A DNA stretch of 64,000 nucleotides, taken from Artocarpus heterophyllus (lineage: Eukaryota > Streptophyta > Magnoliopsida > Rosales > Moraceae). This document shows, one piece after another, positions 12,986-26,736 of the stretch (positions are counted from its first letter, which is position 1; every line of letters begins with the position of its first letter). The DNA lies in the NCBI GenBank assembly GCA_025403435.1, contig CM046340.1, positions 15,568,091-15,632,090 on the forward strand. The letters are read 5' to 3'. The notes beneath the pieces are model-generated. The model searched no databases. It saw only the letters and a program-made list of their open reading frames with translations, and was not told the DNA's origin. Both the position numbers and the translations under genes were made by a program.

Positions 12986-15900
12986 AGGCAAGTTAAAAGC
13001 TCACAAGCTTGTGATTCTCAACCCACCTGCTCGGGCTCCACCTCTGTCAGACCATTGCCACACTGACGCGTGGCTATGATAGTTGACGCAGATGTTGACC
13101 GACAAATGATGAAATGCCACATGTGTCATTGATTGACACTGCTCAACTCCATTTTGTTAAATATTTTCGTTTTGACCCCGATTGGAAGCTTCTTTACACC
13201 ATTTTTCTCCACTTTCGGCCCATGTTTCAAAACTTAACACATAAACCCACAAAAATTATTTATTTTACGAAATAAAAATTGCTAAAATAAAGCAAATGTT
13301 TTTGTACATATTTATTTAACACAAATCTAAATTAAAACACAAAACTCACATTAAAAGAAAAATATACATATTAATTTTACAGTTATAATTTATTTTACAT
13401 AGGTTAATTATCTAATACACAAAAAAACTTCTAAAAGTTACTAAAAATATTCTTAGACATAAAAACACAATAAAAATACATAATTAATATTTTTCACATT
13501 AACATATAAAAATACTATTTAACAAATACATGCTATAACTAAGTGATTTTATGACAAATACAAATGCAAAATAAATGATTTTAGTCTTAAAAAATGTACA
13601 TTTTTATGTATTCATGAAGTATTCAAGCATTTTGATGTAACCAAACAGGTTTTTTTTTTTTTTTTGTTAATTAGATTAGTGCAACTTGTATGGTACAAAT
13701 TTGCCAAATAATCTTATATATTTTAATGTTTATTTTTAAAAAAAAGCTTTGAGCAATAAATTTCTTTCTTCTTTGCTAAAGGAAGCAATTTACTTAACAA
13801 GAGTAATGATGATGTCTCTATCATGATGATATTAGGGCACAACAACGAGACAAAAGGCTAAGTGAGAAGAAAGCACGTGAAACTAACTGAAGAAATGAAA
13901 TACAAAAAATTTTGATTAAAAAAAGAAAAGCACCAATCCAGTACGTTTTGGACGACCAAGAGATGATTAGCTACGTTTATTCACTTTTTTAATATAGTTA
14001 AGGAAATCAAGAAATACTTTTAGAATTTTTTAAATATAAATTTTAAATTCTTTATTTGTCTGATTTATTTATGATGATAATGACAAAGACATACCTTATA
14101 CCTTGAATTATTTAAAAACTCTATATATTAATAGAAACTACAAAGCTATCATACAAGAGAAATTTTAGATTCACTTGATCGGTCACTCTTTTTCTCACTT
14201 TTTTGTTATTCTATTGCTAAATATAATTCTACTTCCCAATAAAAATGCAGCCAAAATATCGACTATTTAATTTAGTTTTTATTATAATTCTGTCACTCTT
14301 TATAACTATCTTTTTTTCCTTTCTTATTCTTCCTATAATAATTCTTACTGGTGTCTAGACATGGTTGCTTCTTTACCTTTCCTTCTTCCATCTTCGTCCT
14401 TTAATCTAAATTCTTCTTCACTAACCACCAATGATAAAGAAAAGCAAAATATTAGAATATAATGATGGGAAATAACTATTAGATGACAACTCTCTCACTC
14501 TTAAAAAAAAAATAAGAAGAAGAAGAAGAAAAAAAGACTTCACAAGATACTTAAGTAAAAGTCGCCATTGTCTCACAATAACCATTTTGTAATATTAAAG
14601 ATGGCAACAACGGTGGATAATTATGTCTAATTTTTATAGGTAAGCAGAATGACATATTGAATTTTTGTAATTTTGTTGTATTTTCATTAAAAATATAGTT
14701 TTGAAAATATGTTGAATCATTGATACATTTGATAACAAAATTTCGTAAAACTTTACGACCCATTTGGTACATGGGTTCCTAAGGTTTTGAAACCATGAAT
14801 CCACTGGCATTTGATAAGTACATTAAAACAATGATTCACAATGACGAGTATGGTTTAACATGAGCCAAAACGGTCAGTTTGAAGAATTTGACCCCTTAAA
14901 CCTTAATCGTTTTGAATCATTCTGTATAATAAAATTTTTTTCTTGTTTTTGTTTTCCTACCTAAACTATATTTTAAATTGATATTTCAAAACACCATTTC
15001 TATGATGTGATATTTTATTTCCTGTTCAGACCTTTAAGTTCTAAACATTAATTCAAACCCACTTTTTAATCTATATAGATTTAAAACCATCAATTCAAAC
15101 TACAAAATTCAAAATCATACCTAATTTAATCCGAATACCAAACAAATCTATCTTCTCTTGATTTATCATCATCTTCAAAGTTCTTTAGATTATTTTTCTC
15201 TTAAGAGTTCAGTTTAGTTTTTTCAACATTTAAAGAAAAAAATCAGTAGGGCAAATGAGACACTAAATTATTTAGGGGTGTATATGAGAAATGGTAATAG
15301 AAGGTGTTAAGAGAGAAAAAAAAAAGATATTTAAGTAGGGGCATACTTGAGAAAATGATTTCATCAAAACTGGAGGAAAAAAGTATTTAAAAGGACCATT
15401 TCTAACATGAAGTTATTTTAGAGGACATCAAAAAAAGTATTTAAGAAGTAGCACATTTGAAAAAAAGTTATTTCTTGTTTTTTTAGAGGAAGAAAAAGTT
15501 ATTTCAATAAAAGCAAATTAGAAAAACAATATTGAGTAAAAAAAGGAGATGGATCAATTATGCATGTTTCAATCAAATATATCATGGTTGAATATTACAT
15601 TCACATATTCACACACACAAATTAGCTAAACATCTTTAACGAAACAAATTAGTTAGCAAATAAAAAATTAATTAGAAGGTACATGTGAGAAAATAGTAGT
15701 TGAGAAGATTGTAGAAAAAAAGAATATAGTACAAGAAAGTGGTACACTTTCTCAAGAAAATTAATATTAGACAAGAGTATATTTTTTTTCCATACAAATT
15801 TCAGGTTCTTTATTTGTCTCATTTGTTTTTCACGGTGATTACAAAAGTATATCTTATGCTTCGAATTATTTAAAAATTTTGATACTTTTACTAAAATCTT

Positions 15901-17449
15901 AAAAGTTGTCATTTAGATATGTGATGTTTATTTCAACTTGTTTTTTGGCCTCTTTGCTGGTTTGCGAAAAATAGTTTTACAATAAAACACAAACAACGTG
16001 GCGAATTAGTTTTTAAATTTTTCAGAAACTTATTCTTACCCATTGGGCAAGCTATTCTGGATAACCAAAGAGTTCCTAAACTATTGATCTTCTTTGCTAA
16101 TTTCTCCTCTTTAAATTAACTACTATTTGGGCACTAATTAAATCGTCTAGAACTTTGCAATTTTTTCCATTTAATCTTTATTATGGCTTTCTTAACCCTA
16201 AAGGTTAGCGATGTGTATTCAATACCCCAATTCTATCGAAAGTAAAGAATGAGAAACGGAAAATAAGCAAGAAAAGAATACATAAAATTTATAGTGGTTC
16301 AATATTAATGTAAGAGCTACATCTACTTTCAGTATTATAGAAATCCACTATAATAAAAAAGAAACTTAAAGAGAAAATTATATATTATTCTCTCTCTAAA
16401 TTTTTCTTTAGCTTTTCTTAATTTTTTAAGTTATATACATAAGTCCTACCATGTCTTATTTATAGAACTACATAAAACAAGAAGCAAATTTTCTAAAAAC
16501 AATGATTTGTGACCGGGTACTACGGCCTCAGATTCCCAGTGGTGTCGTTTCAAACGCTGCTACGCTCTTCGAATTTCTCAATTTAGCGTCATTGCACTGA
16601 GGTCTCAGCCACAAGTACCAGAAAAGCTGCCTGCAGTGCCTTCGATGCTAACTTTGCTCCTCTCTTCCCTTGTAAAATTTTGGTATGGGGCTCTGCTCCC
16701 ATAATTCTATCTGCATGGGCTTATAAATCATACGTCGTCAAATTGTGCTCCATATTTCTCAATATTAGAGCAAATAAATTCAAATGGAGTCTTAAAAGAT
16801 CTAATTAAACACATTATTAAGGGTCCATTCAAGTCAAAGTTATGGTTGTTTAGTTCATAGATTCAAAGAAGAAGTAAAATTTTTGTGCGCATAGCGTGTT
16901 CTCATCATAGAACATTGTCACACGTCATTGTCATTATTTAACTAGATGTGTCAATTTTCTTCAATCATAGTCCAAGTTTTGGACAACCAAAATCTAATTT
17001 GATTCAAACTTGTTTAATAATCATCTCAATACTTAGGATAAATATCTTTTTCATAGTTATCGGTAAAAAAAAGAGAGTAAATAATCTGTAATATTTATCT
17101 TAACCTTAAAATAAATATTTTATATGCAATTGATATCTTTTATGTCATACAAAATATATGTGATATAAACAGATCAGAGTTGCATTGAACCGCGTGTCTA
17201 AGTGTGCCAAACAACATCATTTAGGTAGGTAGATGTACTGGGAGATTTTTTCTAGTCCTAAAAGACTGGTCATCATCAAGAATATTCCATTAATTCATCC
17301 TAGACAATTTTGAATCTGGCAAGATTATCATATAGACATATATGAATAAAACTCTAATAGTTATTAATCAAATTATGCTTATATTTATAGTAACGTAATT
17401 ATTAAAATTTGATTTGTGTCACTATAGAATCAAAGCTTCACCCCTAGAT
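12986..17449. other. AT-rich intergenic DNA with repeat debris
   Basis: No gene can be supported. Parts at 13990-14160, 15240-15320 and 15790-15900 are diverged copies of a dispersed repeat also seen at 1.6 and 7.3 kb. A less AT-rich patch (16500-16720) and the segment ATTTATAGTGGTTCAATATT (near 16289) look like retroelement LTR debris, but no termini were found. Small open frames (14551, 15649, minus strand) appear fortuitous. Confidence 0.45.
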
Positions 17450-18430
17450 TAACATTAAGGGATGCAATGACTTTAGATTTTGGTCAAAACATCAAAGTGG
17501 AAGATTCTATATTTCTTTGGCAAGATATGATGGATACTTCTTTTAGTTCTCAATTGTAAGCTCCATCACATGTTTCTATTGTTTCTGGCTTTTGGGTTGT
17601 ATGATTTCTTTAGAACTATACAATTTTTCAAGTTAGTAAGTCTTACTTTACAACTGCTTTGTCTATAGTTTTGGGTTTCATTGAAAGATTGATTTTATGA
17701 GTTCGGGTACGATGAAAAATTCTGTGGAGGATTTGATGACTCTTCGTATGCTTTATGTTTTTGGTAAGCATTTTAAGGCTTCTCGTGCTATTGAGATTGC
17801 TTAACTTCTTTCTCCTTTATGTTGGCTTAAGGTAAATGCATATGGTACTGCTTTTGGTAGTCCGGATCTTGCTGGTTGTGGTGGGTCTTTCTTACTTGTG
17901 GAGGTTTCGTTAAGGGTTGCTTTGCTATTGCCCTTGGTATTTGCTATACTTTTAAGGCTGAGTTGGTCGCCACTATTCATCTAATTGAGTACGAGTACTG
18001 CTGGACGTGGCAACGTTTTTAAAAAATTTTAGAGGTTTTTTGAAGAGTGCTTTGCTCTTAATATCAAATCAAATTTGCTTTCGAAGTTGAGATTTATGGC
18101 ATTGTTGGAGGTTGTTTCTATTATTTGTCATAATAATTGAAAATCTATATGATTCCAAAGTAATTCAACTTTTATTGATTCTCTCATGAAGTCACTTTCT
18201 ATAAAGGTGTCTTGGAAATGCAGATCTTCTTAGGCAACTATTATTTCTCGTTTAAGGAAAATTACTTTTCAAGTTTCTCATATTTATGGGGACATTAATC
18301 ATGTAGTGGATTGGTTAGTCTTCTTTGTTGTTATTAGTGTTGATTCTTATAGGTCGTACTCTTTCTCGGATTTTGTTCAACCTCTAATTGCTTGTGCAGG
18401 TTTAGGCCTTCCAGCACGGTTTGTTGGTTT
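17450..18430 (+). pseudogene. LINE retrotransposon remnant, C-terminal RNase H region
   Basis: With frameshifts and stops, the plus strand spells pieces typical of the RNase H tail of plant L1-type LINEs: NSVEDLMTLRMLYVFG, then LKVNAYGTAFGSPDLAGCGG, then ALGICYTFKAELVATIHLIE, then FQVSHIYGDINHVVDWL near 18270-18315. In intact elements this domain removes RNA from the RNA-DNA hybrid. The first catalytic Asp position (expected in VNTDGA-like context) reads Tyr here. No reverse transcriptase or endonuclease is visible upstream, so only the 3' end was kept. Confidence 0.65.
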
Positions 18431-18892
18431 GCCCGGAAAAATTTCAATAAAAAACAGTAAAAAAGCATTAGAACAGGGTTATAAAATTATTGTTAAATTC
18501 GCAAGACCCTTCTCATGATGCTATATGCAACAATTGAGTAAAACACAAATTTACAAGTTTGGCAATAGCTTTAGATTATCTCCTCCTTTTGGATCAACTG
18601 GTGTAGAGGCATTAGTGAGATTTCTTAAAAAATCTCTATAATATACCTTTCAACTTTTCACAGCAAAGGTTCTTTATATAATGACCCATCTACGTGGCCT
18701 TTATTTAACTTGAACATAATCGTAATTTCAACAAACTTTAACATAAAGTACTGAAAATTACGTAATAAAGTTTTTTCCAAATGAAATAAATTCTTGATGA
18801 TAAAGAATTCGTAACATATAACGTTGAAAGAAATATTAATTGTTTCTCAAAACTTAATTTCGTAAAACTAACAAAATAACATTAATTTCTCA

Positions 18893-19414
18893 CACTACAA
18901 GAAAAACTACATTTAACAACATATTATTTACAACATGTAGTATTTGAATGTCGTTGAAAAGTAAATACAACGACATCTCCAACAAGCATGTCTTTAATGA
19001 CATTTAAAACAATAATTAACGACATCTATATAGATGCCGTATTAAATGTCTCCTTTTAATGACAATAGTTTAGTGTCGTTAAATTATTTAACGACAAGTA
19101 GGAGATATCGTCAAAGCCTTGGAGATTCTACGACACCCCTTATAGACGACATCTTGACCAATATCGTCTATAAGGGTTGTCGTAAAATCTCCAAGACTTT
19201 GACGACATCTCCTACTTGTCGTTAAATAATTTAACAACACTAAACTATTATCGTTAAAATGAGACCTTTAATACGACATCTATATAGATGTCGTTAATTA
19301 TTGTTTTAAATGTCGTTAATGATATCTTTGTTAAAGATGTATGTACTTTTCAACGACATTCAAAAACAACATGTTGTAAATAATACATCGTTAAATGTAG
19401 TTTTTCTTGTAGTA
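18893..19414. mobile_element. CACTA-type foldback MITE
   Basis: The element begins CACTACAAGAAAAACTACAT and ends with the inverse, TGTAGTTTTTCTTGTAGT(A), flanked by the 3-bp duplication TCA (18890-18892 and 19415-19417). CACTA ends and a 3-bp duplication are the signature of the En/Spm (CACTA) superfamily. Nearly the whole 522 bp is one palindrome made of repeated GTCGTTAA/TTAACGAC words around a short centre near 19150. It has no transposase and must be mobilised in trans. Confidence 0.88.
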
Positions 19415-20948
19415 TCAAAACATAACCATAACAATTTTCTTGAAACTTTTCCTTTAACAATAAGGATAATCATTTAAAATCTATTACTTTTATAATATTT
19501 CTTAAAACATAATCATCTTAACTTTCATAATAATAAATTCACAAAACATATTTGTAAAATTCGTTTCTCAACTTAATGTAAAACTCATATAATTCAATTA
19601 CTTAAAAATTGATGCATTTGTTGCATTATCTATTGCAACATTTTAAAACTTAAAATTTCTCTAGACCAAGGTTGTGTAACCATAATCTCGGTTTTCGTAA
19701 AACAAAAACATGCATGAATTCATAAACTAATACTACAGAAATAATACAAATCTCTCTCTCTCTCTTTTTCCTTTAACATTCCTTAAAGCATACTTAAAAA
19801 CTATTGCAACTTCTGTTGCAATTTTAGTTGAGTCACTGCTCAACACTTGACTTTAAAATCCTTTCAAATTGTTTCTTAAAACTTAATTAGAAATATTTAG
19901 CTGAAACATAGCCTAAAACTTTGCTTTATAATTAGATAAAACATTCTGTAAAATATATCTTAAATTAGTCAATAACATATAATTAACTATTATAATTAAT
20001 TATTCTAATAAAGTACAAAATCTTTAATTGAGCGTTATTAGTGTAGGTCATTTATATTAAGAATAGAAGAGTCTTATTCGAACCAGTAAGTCATTAAATG
20101 AGTGCACTGTATATAATGAGATTATGTGAGAACGAGACATGATGTGATATAAATACTTAATAATTTTCGTTAAATATAACAAGTTCTAATCACATTGATT
20201 AATAGTCATATATAAGATGATCTTAATCTTGAATTATTAGCAGACTCCTATTTATAGATTTGTATCTTTTGATTTATTCGGTACGGATTCGAAAATCTAA
20301 TTCGATTCCTTGAATTTTGGAGGCATAGTGAAGTAAGTAGCCAGGAATGTTAATATTACAAGATGGAATCCATTCCTTCTTTAACAAGAAGCAAATAAAT
20401 AAAACTCTTGAATATTGATTTGGGTCTTAAAATAATATGACTGCTCAATTCAAGATTAAGTTCATAAATTTATTATGCATTCTAGAATCAATGGCACTCA
20501 AGGATAAAGAAGTAATTAGAGAGGTTGATAGATTTTACTTAGCTCTAATTATGAATTATTTATGCATGATCAACTTACATGTGATGACTATATCAAATGG
20601 ATGGCTCTAAGTAGTTATATCTATAAATTCAAGAGTGCACTTTCAACTATTTAGTAGAGTTACATTGGAAATAAAAAAGAGATATATTTATTAAAGAGTT
20701 TAATTAATATATTGGTTTTATTAGATCTAGAAATTATGGGTCCATTAGTCTCCCGCCATTCTTGTAAATATCGTTTAGACAAGTAAAATTATTGATTTAA
20801 TTAATTAGTTTAAAATTATGGAATTCTAAATTAAATATCACTCAAAAGAAATTAATTATATATTAATTTATAATCATTAAATAATAAGATTCTTTAATTT
20901 ATTTTAGAAGACACATAGTGGGTGGGTCCTACTAAAGGTGGCGCACAC
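19415..20948. other. AT-rich intergenic DNA
   Basis: No gene is recognised. The stretch from about 20030 to 20740 is less repetitive and has LTR-like features (ATTTATAGATTTG near 20251), but I found no termini, primer site or coding remnant. Confidence 0.4.
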
Positions 20949-22970
20949 TGCTAGAAAGTATAGGGAAAAGTTCTTTGAGACATTTTATCATAAAGAATTT
21001 ATTATTTATATCATATATCAAATATGTAACTGTTTATTATTTATGTTCCACTGTAACTGTTTTTTGAGATATTTTATTAATAAATAATTTATTATTTATG
21101 TCATATATCAAATTTATTCTTTCTATATTCATTTGTGTTGAATGTATGATAAGTAAACAAAAGTCTAAGGCTATTGTTCTAAACCTTTAAGATTATGTAT
21201 ATGATTGACAGATTATGCAGAAGACATAAATCTTAAGATGATGGTCTAAATATAAAAATTCTGCAATTAAGGAAATAAAGTTGAGAACTTTTTCATATTA
21301 AGATTGTTATATTATCTACATCCATAATGGGAGATGACTTGTCTTGGTCATCAGACTAGGACTTTGCGAGTAGAGACATTGGTATATTGTCATTGGTGAC
21401 GATACATTGGATTGGGACTAAATATAAATTAATTTGGTTAATAATTCTATTTGAAAAATCAATTCACTTTAAACAACATATGTGTCATATGTTAATTCTG
21501 AAATGAATTAACAAGTCCGTATTATTAATTTGTGTCTTTTGATGTACCAAATAATGATATCCTAAATCAAATAAAGGAACACATATCAGTATGTTGGAAC
21601 CATGATTCTTGATTGACATAAACTTGGCATTCATAGATATGGAATTCATAGCTCTTTAGTAGAGTTAATAATATCCTTTTATATGTATTATCTTGGAATT
21701 GAAAAACTAGAGCGCTCAATCATTTAGATATATTTGTGTAACTGAATAGTATACTATTTGTATTAGTTATGAATAGTATTCCAATCATGAGATAATGGAA
21801 CATAACATAAATATAATCATGAAGGTGAAACAAAATTTATCCTTAAGCTGATTATTGATATGCTATGGCTTATTAAAGTTTCGTAATTTATGTATAGTTC
21901 AAGATGCAGCTCTAAACTTCTGGTGGAATGGCTTTATAGTTGATAATTGTAAAATGTACGTGTCTGGGACATGTTATTTTATAATTACAAGAGCTTGATC
22001 TATATATGTCTATCAAATCCTCTTTGCTAGCTAAAAAAATTTTCTCTAATAATACGACATATTTTTCCTCAAATTAGTAACTTATGTTAGTTCTTAGATT
22101 GGTTAAAATTCATTTTATTAGATTTTAATGTGTTTAGTTTATTGGTTGAGTTAATTTTGTGAATTAATTCAAGATAACATGTTGAATTATTTGTATATAT
22201 TTTATGTAATATGGAATTATTTGTATATGACTGTTTTAATTAAATAACTTTTGCATTGGGTTACTTGAATTAAAACTAAGACTCTATGAAAGATTCTTAT
22301 GTCAAATAAAATAGGTAATAATTCAATTAGGTCAAAATCAGACGGATACTGGATCGGGTGGATTGTCTGAAGCATAGAAAGATAGAAATCAGGTCAGGCC
22401 CAACCGTCCAATCAACAGGACTACACTAGGGCAAGTCAACCAGCCTGCCACATCAACAATCTACGACTAACACATTTTGTTGCGAGATTTTGATCTACAG
22501 TCAAATTTTGAAGCCCAATTGGATAAGAATGAGTGCCCTACCAATCTTATATATAGAAAATGTGTTCCTATAGTTATTTAGATCACTTGAAAAATTTTGA
22601 GAGAGTATTCTAGCGAGAGAAAACTCTAAAACTTGGATAGAGTTATTGTTTAACATCAGGAACAACAACTGTTAGTTTTCTATTGTGGTTAGAAGGAGAT
22701 GTTACCAAGAGGAAGGTTGAATGACGTGTGCCCACTTATATTTTGATTGTGGAAAAGAGAATAATAAAGACGACTAATTGGTTGCCTCTTCTGATCATGA
22801 TTCTCATGTAGTAGTTCTATAGATTTTGTTAAGTCAACAGTGTGGTTTATGGTCTACTAGAGGTATGAAGATCTTTGATTAATTTATTGTATATAGCATG
22901 TCCAACTCGTTTTATAGAAAAAGGTTGTTAAAATTTTTTTAAAATTCTGCTATGTATTCATTTTTCAATA
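20949..22970 (+). mobile_element. Ty1-copia LTR (copy B), older copy
   Basis: This is homologous along its length to the solo LTR at 9797-11822 and of nearly equal size (2022 bp). Shared words include CTAAACCTTTAAGA, ATGATGGTCTAAA and TTGTCAT.GGTGACGATA, with the same promoter-proximal stretch and 3' end. Its ends have decayed (TGCTAG and CAATA instead of TGTTAG and CCAACA), and no flanking duplication is visible. TGGTGATTAGCGC right after it could be a decayed primer site (compare TGGTATCAGAGC), so it may be a 5' LTR that lost its body rather than a solo LTR. Confidence 0.7.
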
Positions 22971-24810
22971 ATATGGTGATTAGCGCTACACGCATATAGA
23001 ATCTATCGGCATGTGATGCCACATGTAGCATAATAAAAGGAAAACTTATATCTTTTATTTGAATTAAGTATTTGATATTTAAATTATAACAAAGGAAACT
23101 TCCAAAATTAAATGGGTCCCTTATGCTTTATAAATAGAGGCCTCCTCTATTTATTCTACACACAATTAAGAGTCTCGGTTGGATTGAGAAAATTTTGCCA
23201 AAGAGTCTAGCAATAATGTGTAGAGAGAGAAAGAGAGAAGAAAAAGTGTTCTTCATCCCTAGACATGTTTTGCTCTTATGTTGAGATTAACGAGTGATAA
23301 AAGTAAGCGAGTGATATTTAGAAACCTATAACGCCTTCTTCATCCACCCATTCGTCCATTTGGTGCTAAAGAGCAGGCAAGAAAGATTATGATTTCATCT
23401 TTTAAGAATGTCCTTCCTGTTATAAGAATTGTAATTCTCTTTTTCATTCAGGTAAATAATTATATTTATTTATTTAGTATTAAATTCATATAATCTATAG
23501 CATGTTTTATAAAAATTTTGAGAAAATTTTTGTTACCTACGTTTCGTATCATAACCATGTTTCAACTATTTTCGTGAAAATTGTTTTTGAAAACCAACAT
23601 GTATGACCTCTACTAATGAGGGAAAAAAGACAAACGTTTCTTTTGAAAATCAAAGGAAAATGTTTCTTTGGAAAATCAAAGTATTTCATTCATGTGTCTA
23701 AATGATGCAATATTAGAATTATTGCTGACATAATTAATTAAAGGTGCATTAAAATTATCAGATTTATTATTTATTTATATAGGTTGATAGTTATTTAAAT
23801 GCTAAAATCCTATTGACTATAAGGGACTACAACTCTTATCAAGTAATGTGTCTGCATCTATTAAAAGATGTGTGCTTTAATGAAAAGCACCTATTGAGGG
23901 TCTATAAATAAGAGTGTAGTCCTCTCTCTCTACCCAATTAATTGTATTTCTACTCTCTATCAGAAAAATATGTTAAAAAAATAATTGAGGGTTTAGAGAG
24001 ATAAACAAAGTCTTCGGCTTTAAAAAAACTTTTTGGATAAGTGGTCATTAGCAAATTAAAATCATGAATCAAGCTACGTTCTAAATCTATATCTATGAAA
24101 ATTTATTCAGTTTTAAGATTATTGAGTATTAGAGAAATTTAAAATTTAACATACAATCCCTAAGAAATATATACAGATAAAACAAAGAAACTAACTACTA
24201 AGGAAGAATTATTCCTACGACTAAAAATCATCTAATCTATCATCCCAACTTTTATACAAAAACAACAAGTTGATTGATCAATGCCAACTAGAATCGTGTT
24301 TTCCCATATTTCCCCCTCGAGCTGGTGAAATAAGTATTTGTCATTCCCAGCTTAGAAATGAACGCTTGAAATATTGCAATGTCGAGTCCTTTCGTTAACA
24401 GATACATGAAACGGGACTCTGCTATTATGCCTTTTTTTTTTTAGCAAACGATTCTGCTGTTATGCTTGCTCACCGTTAATTGAAATCAAAATGTACACAA
24501 ATTTCCATTAGAAAAGTCCATATACAAATAAGTCGAGCAGCAAACAAGAATAATAAACCCCACATGTTTTATATCCCCTTGAGACGTGCCAGTAGCTTCT
24601 TGTCTTCTATTTGTAAACTTATGCACCATAAAGCAAGACATCTTTCTTTCCTGTTTATTTTTATTGCGATTGAAACGAGCACAAAAACAAACTTCATTCC
24701 CCACTTATGTTCACGTTGAAAAGTAAATAATAATAATTATAATTATAATAGTAATCAAGGTTTCAAGGTGACAATGGCAGTTTAGAAATTTAAATGGACT
24801 AAGGTAATGG
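22971..24810 (+). other. intergenic DNA with LTR-like promoter segments
   Basis: No coding region is visible. Two segments look like LTR promoter and leader remnants: GCTTTATAAATAGAGGCC near 23132, followed by a GA-rich leader, and GGGTCTATAAATAAGAG near 23900, followed by CT-rich sequence. They may be parts of old copia LTRs. Termini were not identified, and the two overlapping 70-80-codon frames at 24480-24719 are not convincing genes. Confidence 0.35.
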
Positions 24811-24972
24811 GGTGTTTGACAGACGGTTGTCTGGACTATTTTTTCAGTTATAAACAATGTAAAGCTCTCATATGCTACAATAACAATAAAAAAATCACTA
24901 CAGTGTAAAGCTCTTATATGTTATAGTAAAAACAGTTCTAACCAATGATTTTAACCACCTTGTCAAACACTA
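24811..24972. mobile_element. short MITE, GTGTTTGACA family
   Basis: The left end GGTGTTTGACAGACGGTTG is matched by the right end TAACCACCTTGTCAAACACT as an inverted repeat. The inside repeats the words GTAAAGCTCTCATATG and GTAAAGCTCTTATATG. About 160 bp, no coding capacity. It shares its core with the repeat at 661-784, so this is a dispersed family. Confidence 0.6.
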
Positions 24973-25709
24973 TGTAAACCACCATAACAAGGAGCAGTTG
25001 ATGAAATTAATAATGGTTGAGCTACTCACTATCAACTAGAAGCCATGTTAGTTTGATTAAGACACGCACCTACTTTGTCTTTCCGCCTTCATTTCTCCGT
25101 CTATCTTCAAAATGATAATATTAAAATTTCTTCTTTTCTTTTTAAAATTTCCTTTTGATGTTTCAAAAGAAAACAGGGAAAACAGAAATAATGCGCTTCC
25201 GAATTGAACCAATTAATCATGATGACATTTAGCAAAAACAAAAAAAACAAAACAAAAGTAATCGTGATAGCTGCCTAGAATAAAGATTTATATTAACATA
25301 GTTACAAAAGGGGACCCATTATTTCCTCAAAATGAAGTGGAGGCAAAGTTTCGTTTTATGTCCGCTATTCTTGATTTGATCAAATGGACGGTGCAACGTG
25401 GGGTACGCGGTGGGCCCCAAATCAATACGGATAAGCACTTTGACATTTTCGGCTACAGCTACTTGGATACGATTTACATTTTTTTTTTAATTTCTCTTTT
25501 TTTTTTTTTTTGCATGTCTTCTAAAAGAATTAATTAGAATTGTACAGCTCAGAAAGCCGAAAATCTTCTTTCAAAAAAAAAAAAGAGCCAAAAATCTAAC
25601 TTCATTTTTGGTCTTTTCTAAGTCATGGCTCGTCAAACGTTACTTTGAATGTTCTTTTGATCAAACAACTTTTTCTTTTAACGTAAACACCTAACCAAAA
25701 ATAACATAC
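24973..25709. other. intergenic DNA, no gene seen
   Basis: AT-rich sequence with homopolymer runs. The 66-codon frame at 25337 ends in a poly-Phe run and is not credible. Nothing else is recognised. Confidence 0.5.
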
Positions 25710-25876
25710 GGTGTTTGAGAATTATAATTAGAACTAATTTTAGTTAAAAACAATATAATATGAAAGAATTTTATATTATATTAATTTTTTTATTTTTTAT
25801 TGTATCTGCTTAAAGCTTTATACTAATTATTAATTAGTTATAATTAACAACTGGTTCTAATCGAGAGCCAAACATC
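25710..25876. mobile_element. short MITE-like foldback
   Basis: The left end GGTGTTTGAGAATTATAATT and the right end GGTTCTAATCGAGAGCCAAACATC are diverged inverted copies (GTTTG..AATTAGAACTA against TGGTTCTAAT..CAAAC). The centre is low-complexity AT. Probably a relative of the 24811-24972 element. Support is moderate because of the AT richness. Confidence 0.4.
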
Positions 25877-26149
25877 TTACTATTTTCTTTTATTACTCTC
25901 ATAGCTATGCTAAGCAGGTAGAGCACTTGGTTACAAAACAAAAAAAAAGACATGTATTTAAAGAAAATAACATACTATGCCATATTTTTTCTCTTATGCT
26001 TATTTATACCATAAATCTTCTTTTCGGAAAAAAAAATGTCACCAAAATTTCTTTTCTTTTTTTTTTAATTTTCTCTCCCTCCATCGGAGTTCTCTCCCTC
26101 TCCCTTCCTAAAGATGCTATCTCTTTCTACGCCGTCTACCACCGTTATC

Positions 26150-26383
26150 ACACAAGCACGCTAATGAATACATCTCGTGGCAGTCCTCCTCTGCTCCGGT
26201 CATCCTTCTCTGCTCTGGTCATCTTCGTCAGTCGCAATCTACAGAGGTCACGATGATCGGTCATCATCGTCTCACAAGAACACCATTGAATACATATCGT
26301 AGAGGTCCTCCTCTGCTCCAGTCATCTTTCTCGGCTATGGCTATCTTCCTTGGTTGCGATCTGTAAAGGTCGGGATGATCAGA
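26150..26383 (+). repeat. tandem duplication, about 118-bp unit
   Basis: Two adjacent units share AATACATCTCGT/AATACATATCGT, GTCCTCCTCTGCTCC, GTCATC.TTCTC, GCAATCTACA/GCGATCTGTA and end in GATGATC. They are diverged by roughly one base in five. They lie in a locally CT-rich patch (26060-26730) that contrasts with the surrounding AT-rich DNA. The 109-codon frame crossing the first unit shows no known domain. Confidence 0.6.
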
Positions 26384-26736
26384 GAAGCTTGTCTTGCCGC
26401 ATGATGAGATCTCTGCCGTTCAAGATCTGGTCCTCCATACTGTTACACCATCGGGGTCGCGCACGATGCGATCTCCCCACCATCATTGCATCGCTTGGGT
26501 CCTGACCTTCGAGACCTAATCTTCTATCCACCTCTCTGGTGGAGATCAACGTCACATGGGTTTCACATGACCTTGAAGATCTAATCTTCCACTAGAGATT
26601 GACGACGCCAATGGAGATCATCGGCTAAGTCTAGTTCGGTGAGCTGCAAGGAATCATTGTCATCATTTCGGTCTCCTCTACTACCTCTTGGGATCACCGC
26701 TGTTGCTTTCGCCGCTACGATCTCTAGTGATGGAGG
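26384..26736. other. CT/GC-richer patch, no gene recognised
   Basis: This continues the compositionally distinct patch begun near 26060. Several words (GAGATCTAATCTTC, TCTCCACC, GATCTCTG) recur irregularly, suggesting decayed repeats. All frames are interrupted. It ends exactly where the hAT terminus begins. Confidence 0.35.

Noticed and set aside
25905..25935. tRNA-like words (AAGCAGGTAGAGCACTTGGTTA)
   Set aside because: No cloverleaf can be formed around them and the T-arm consensus is absent.
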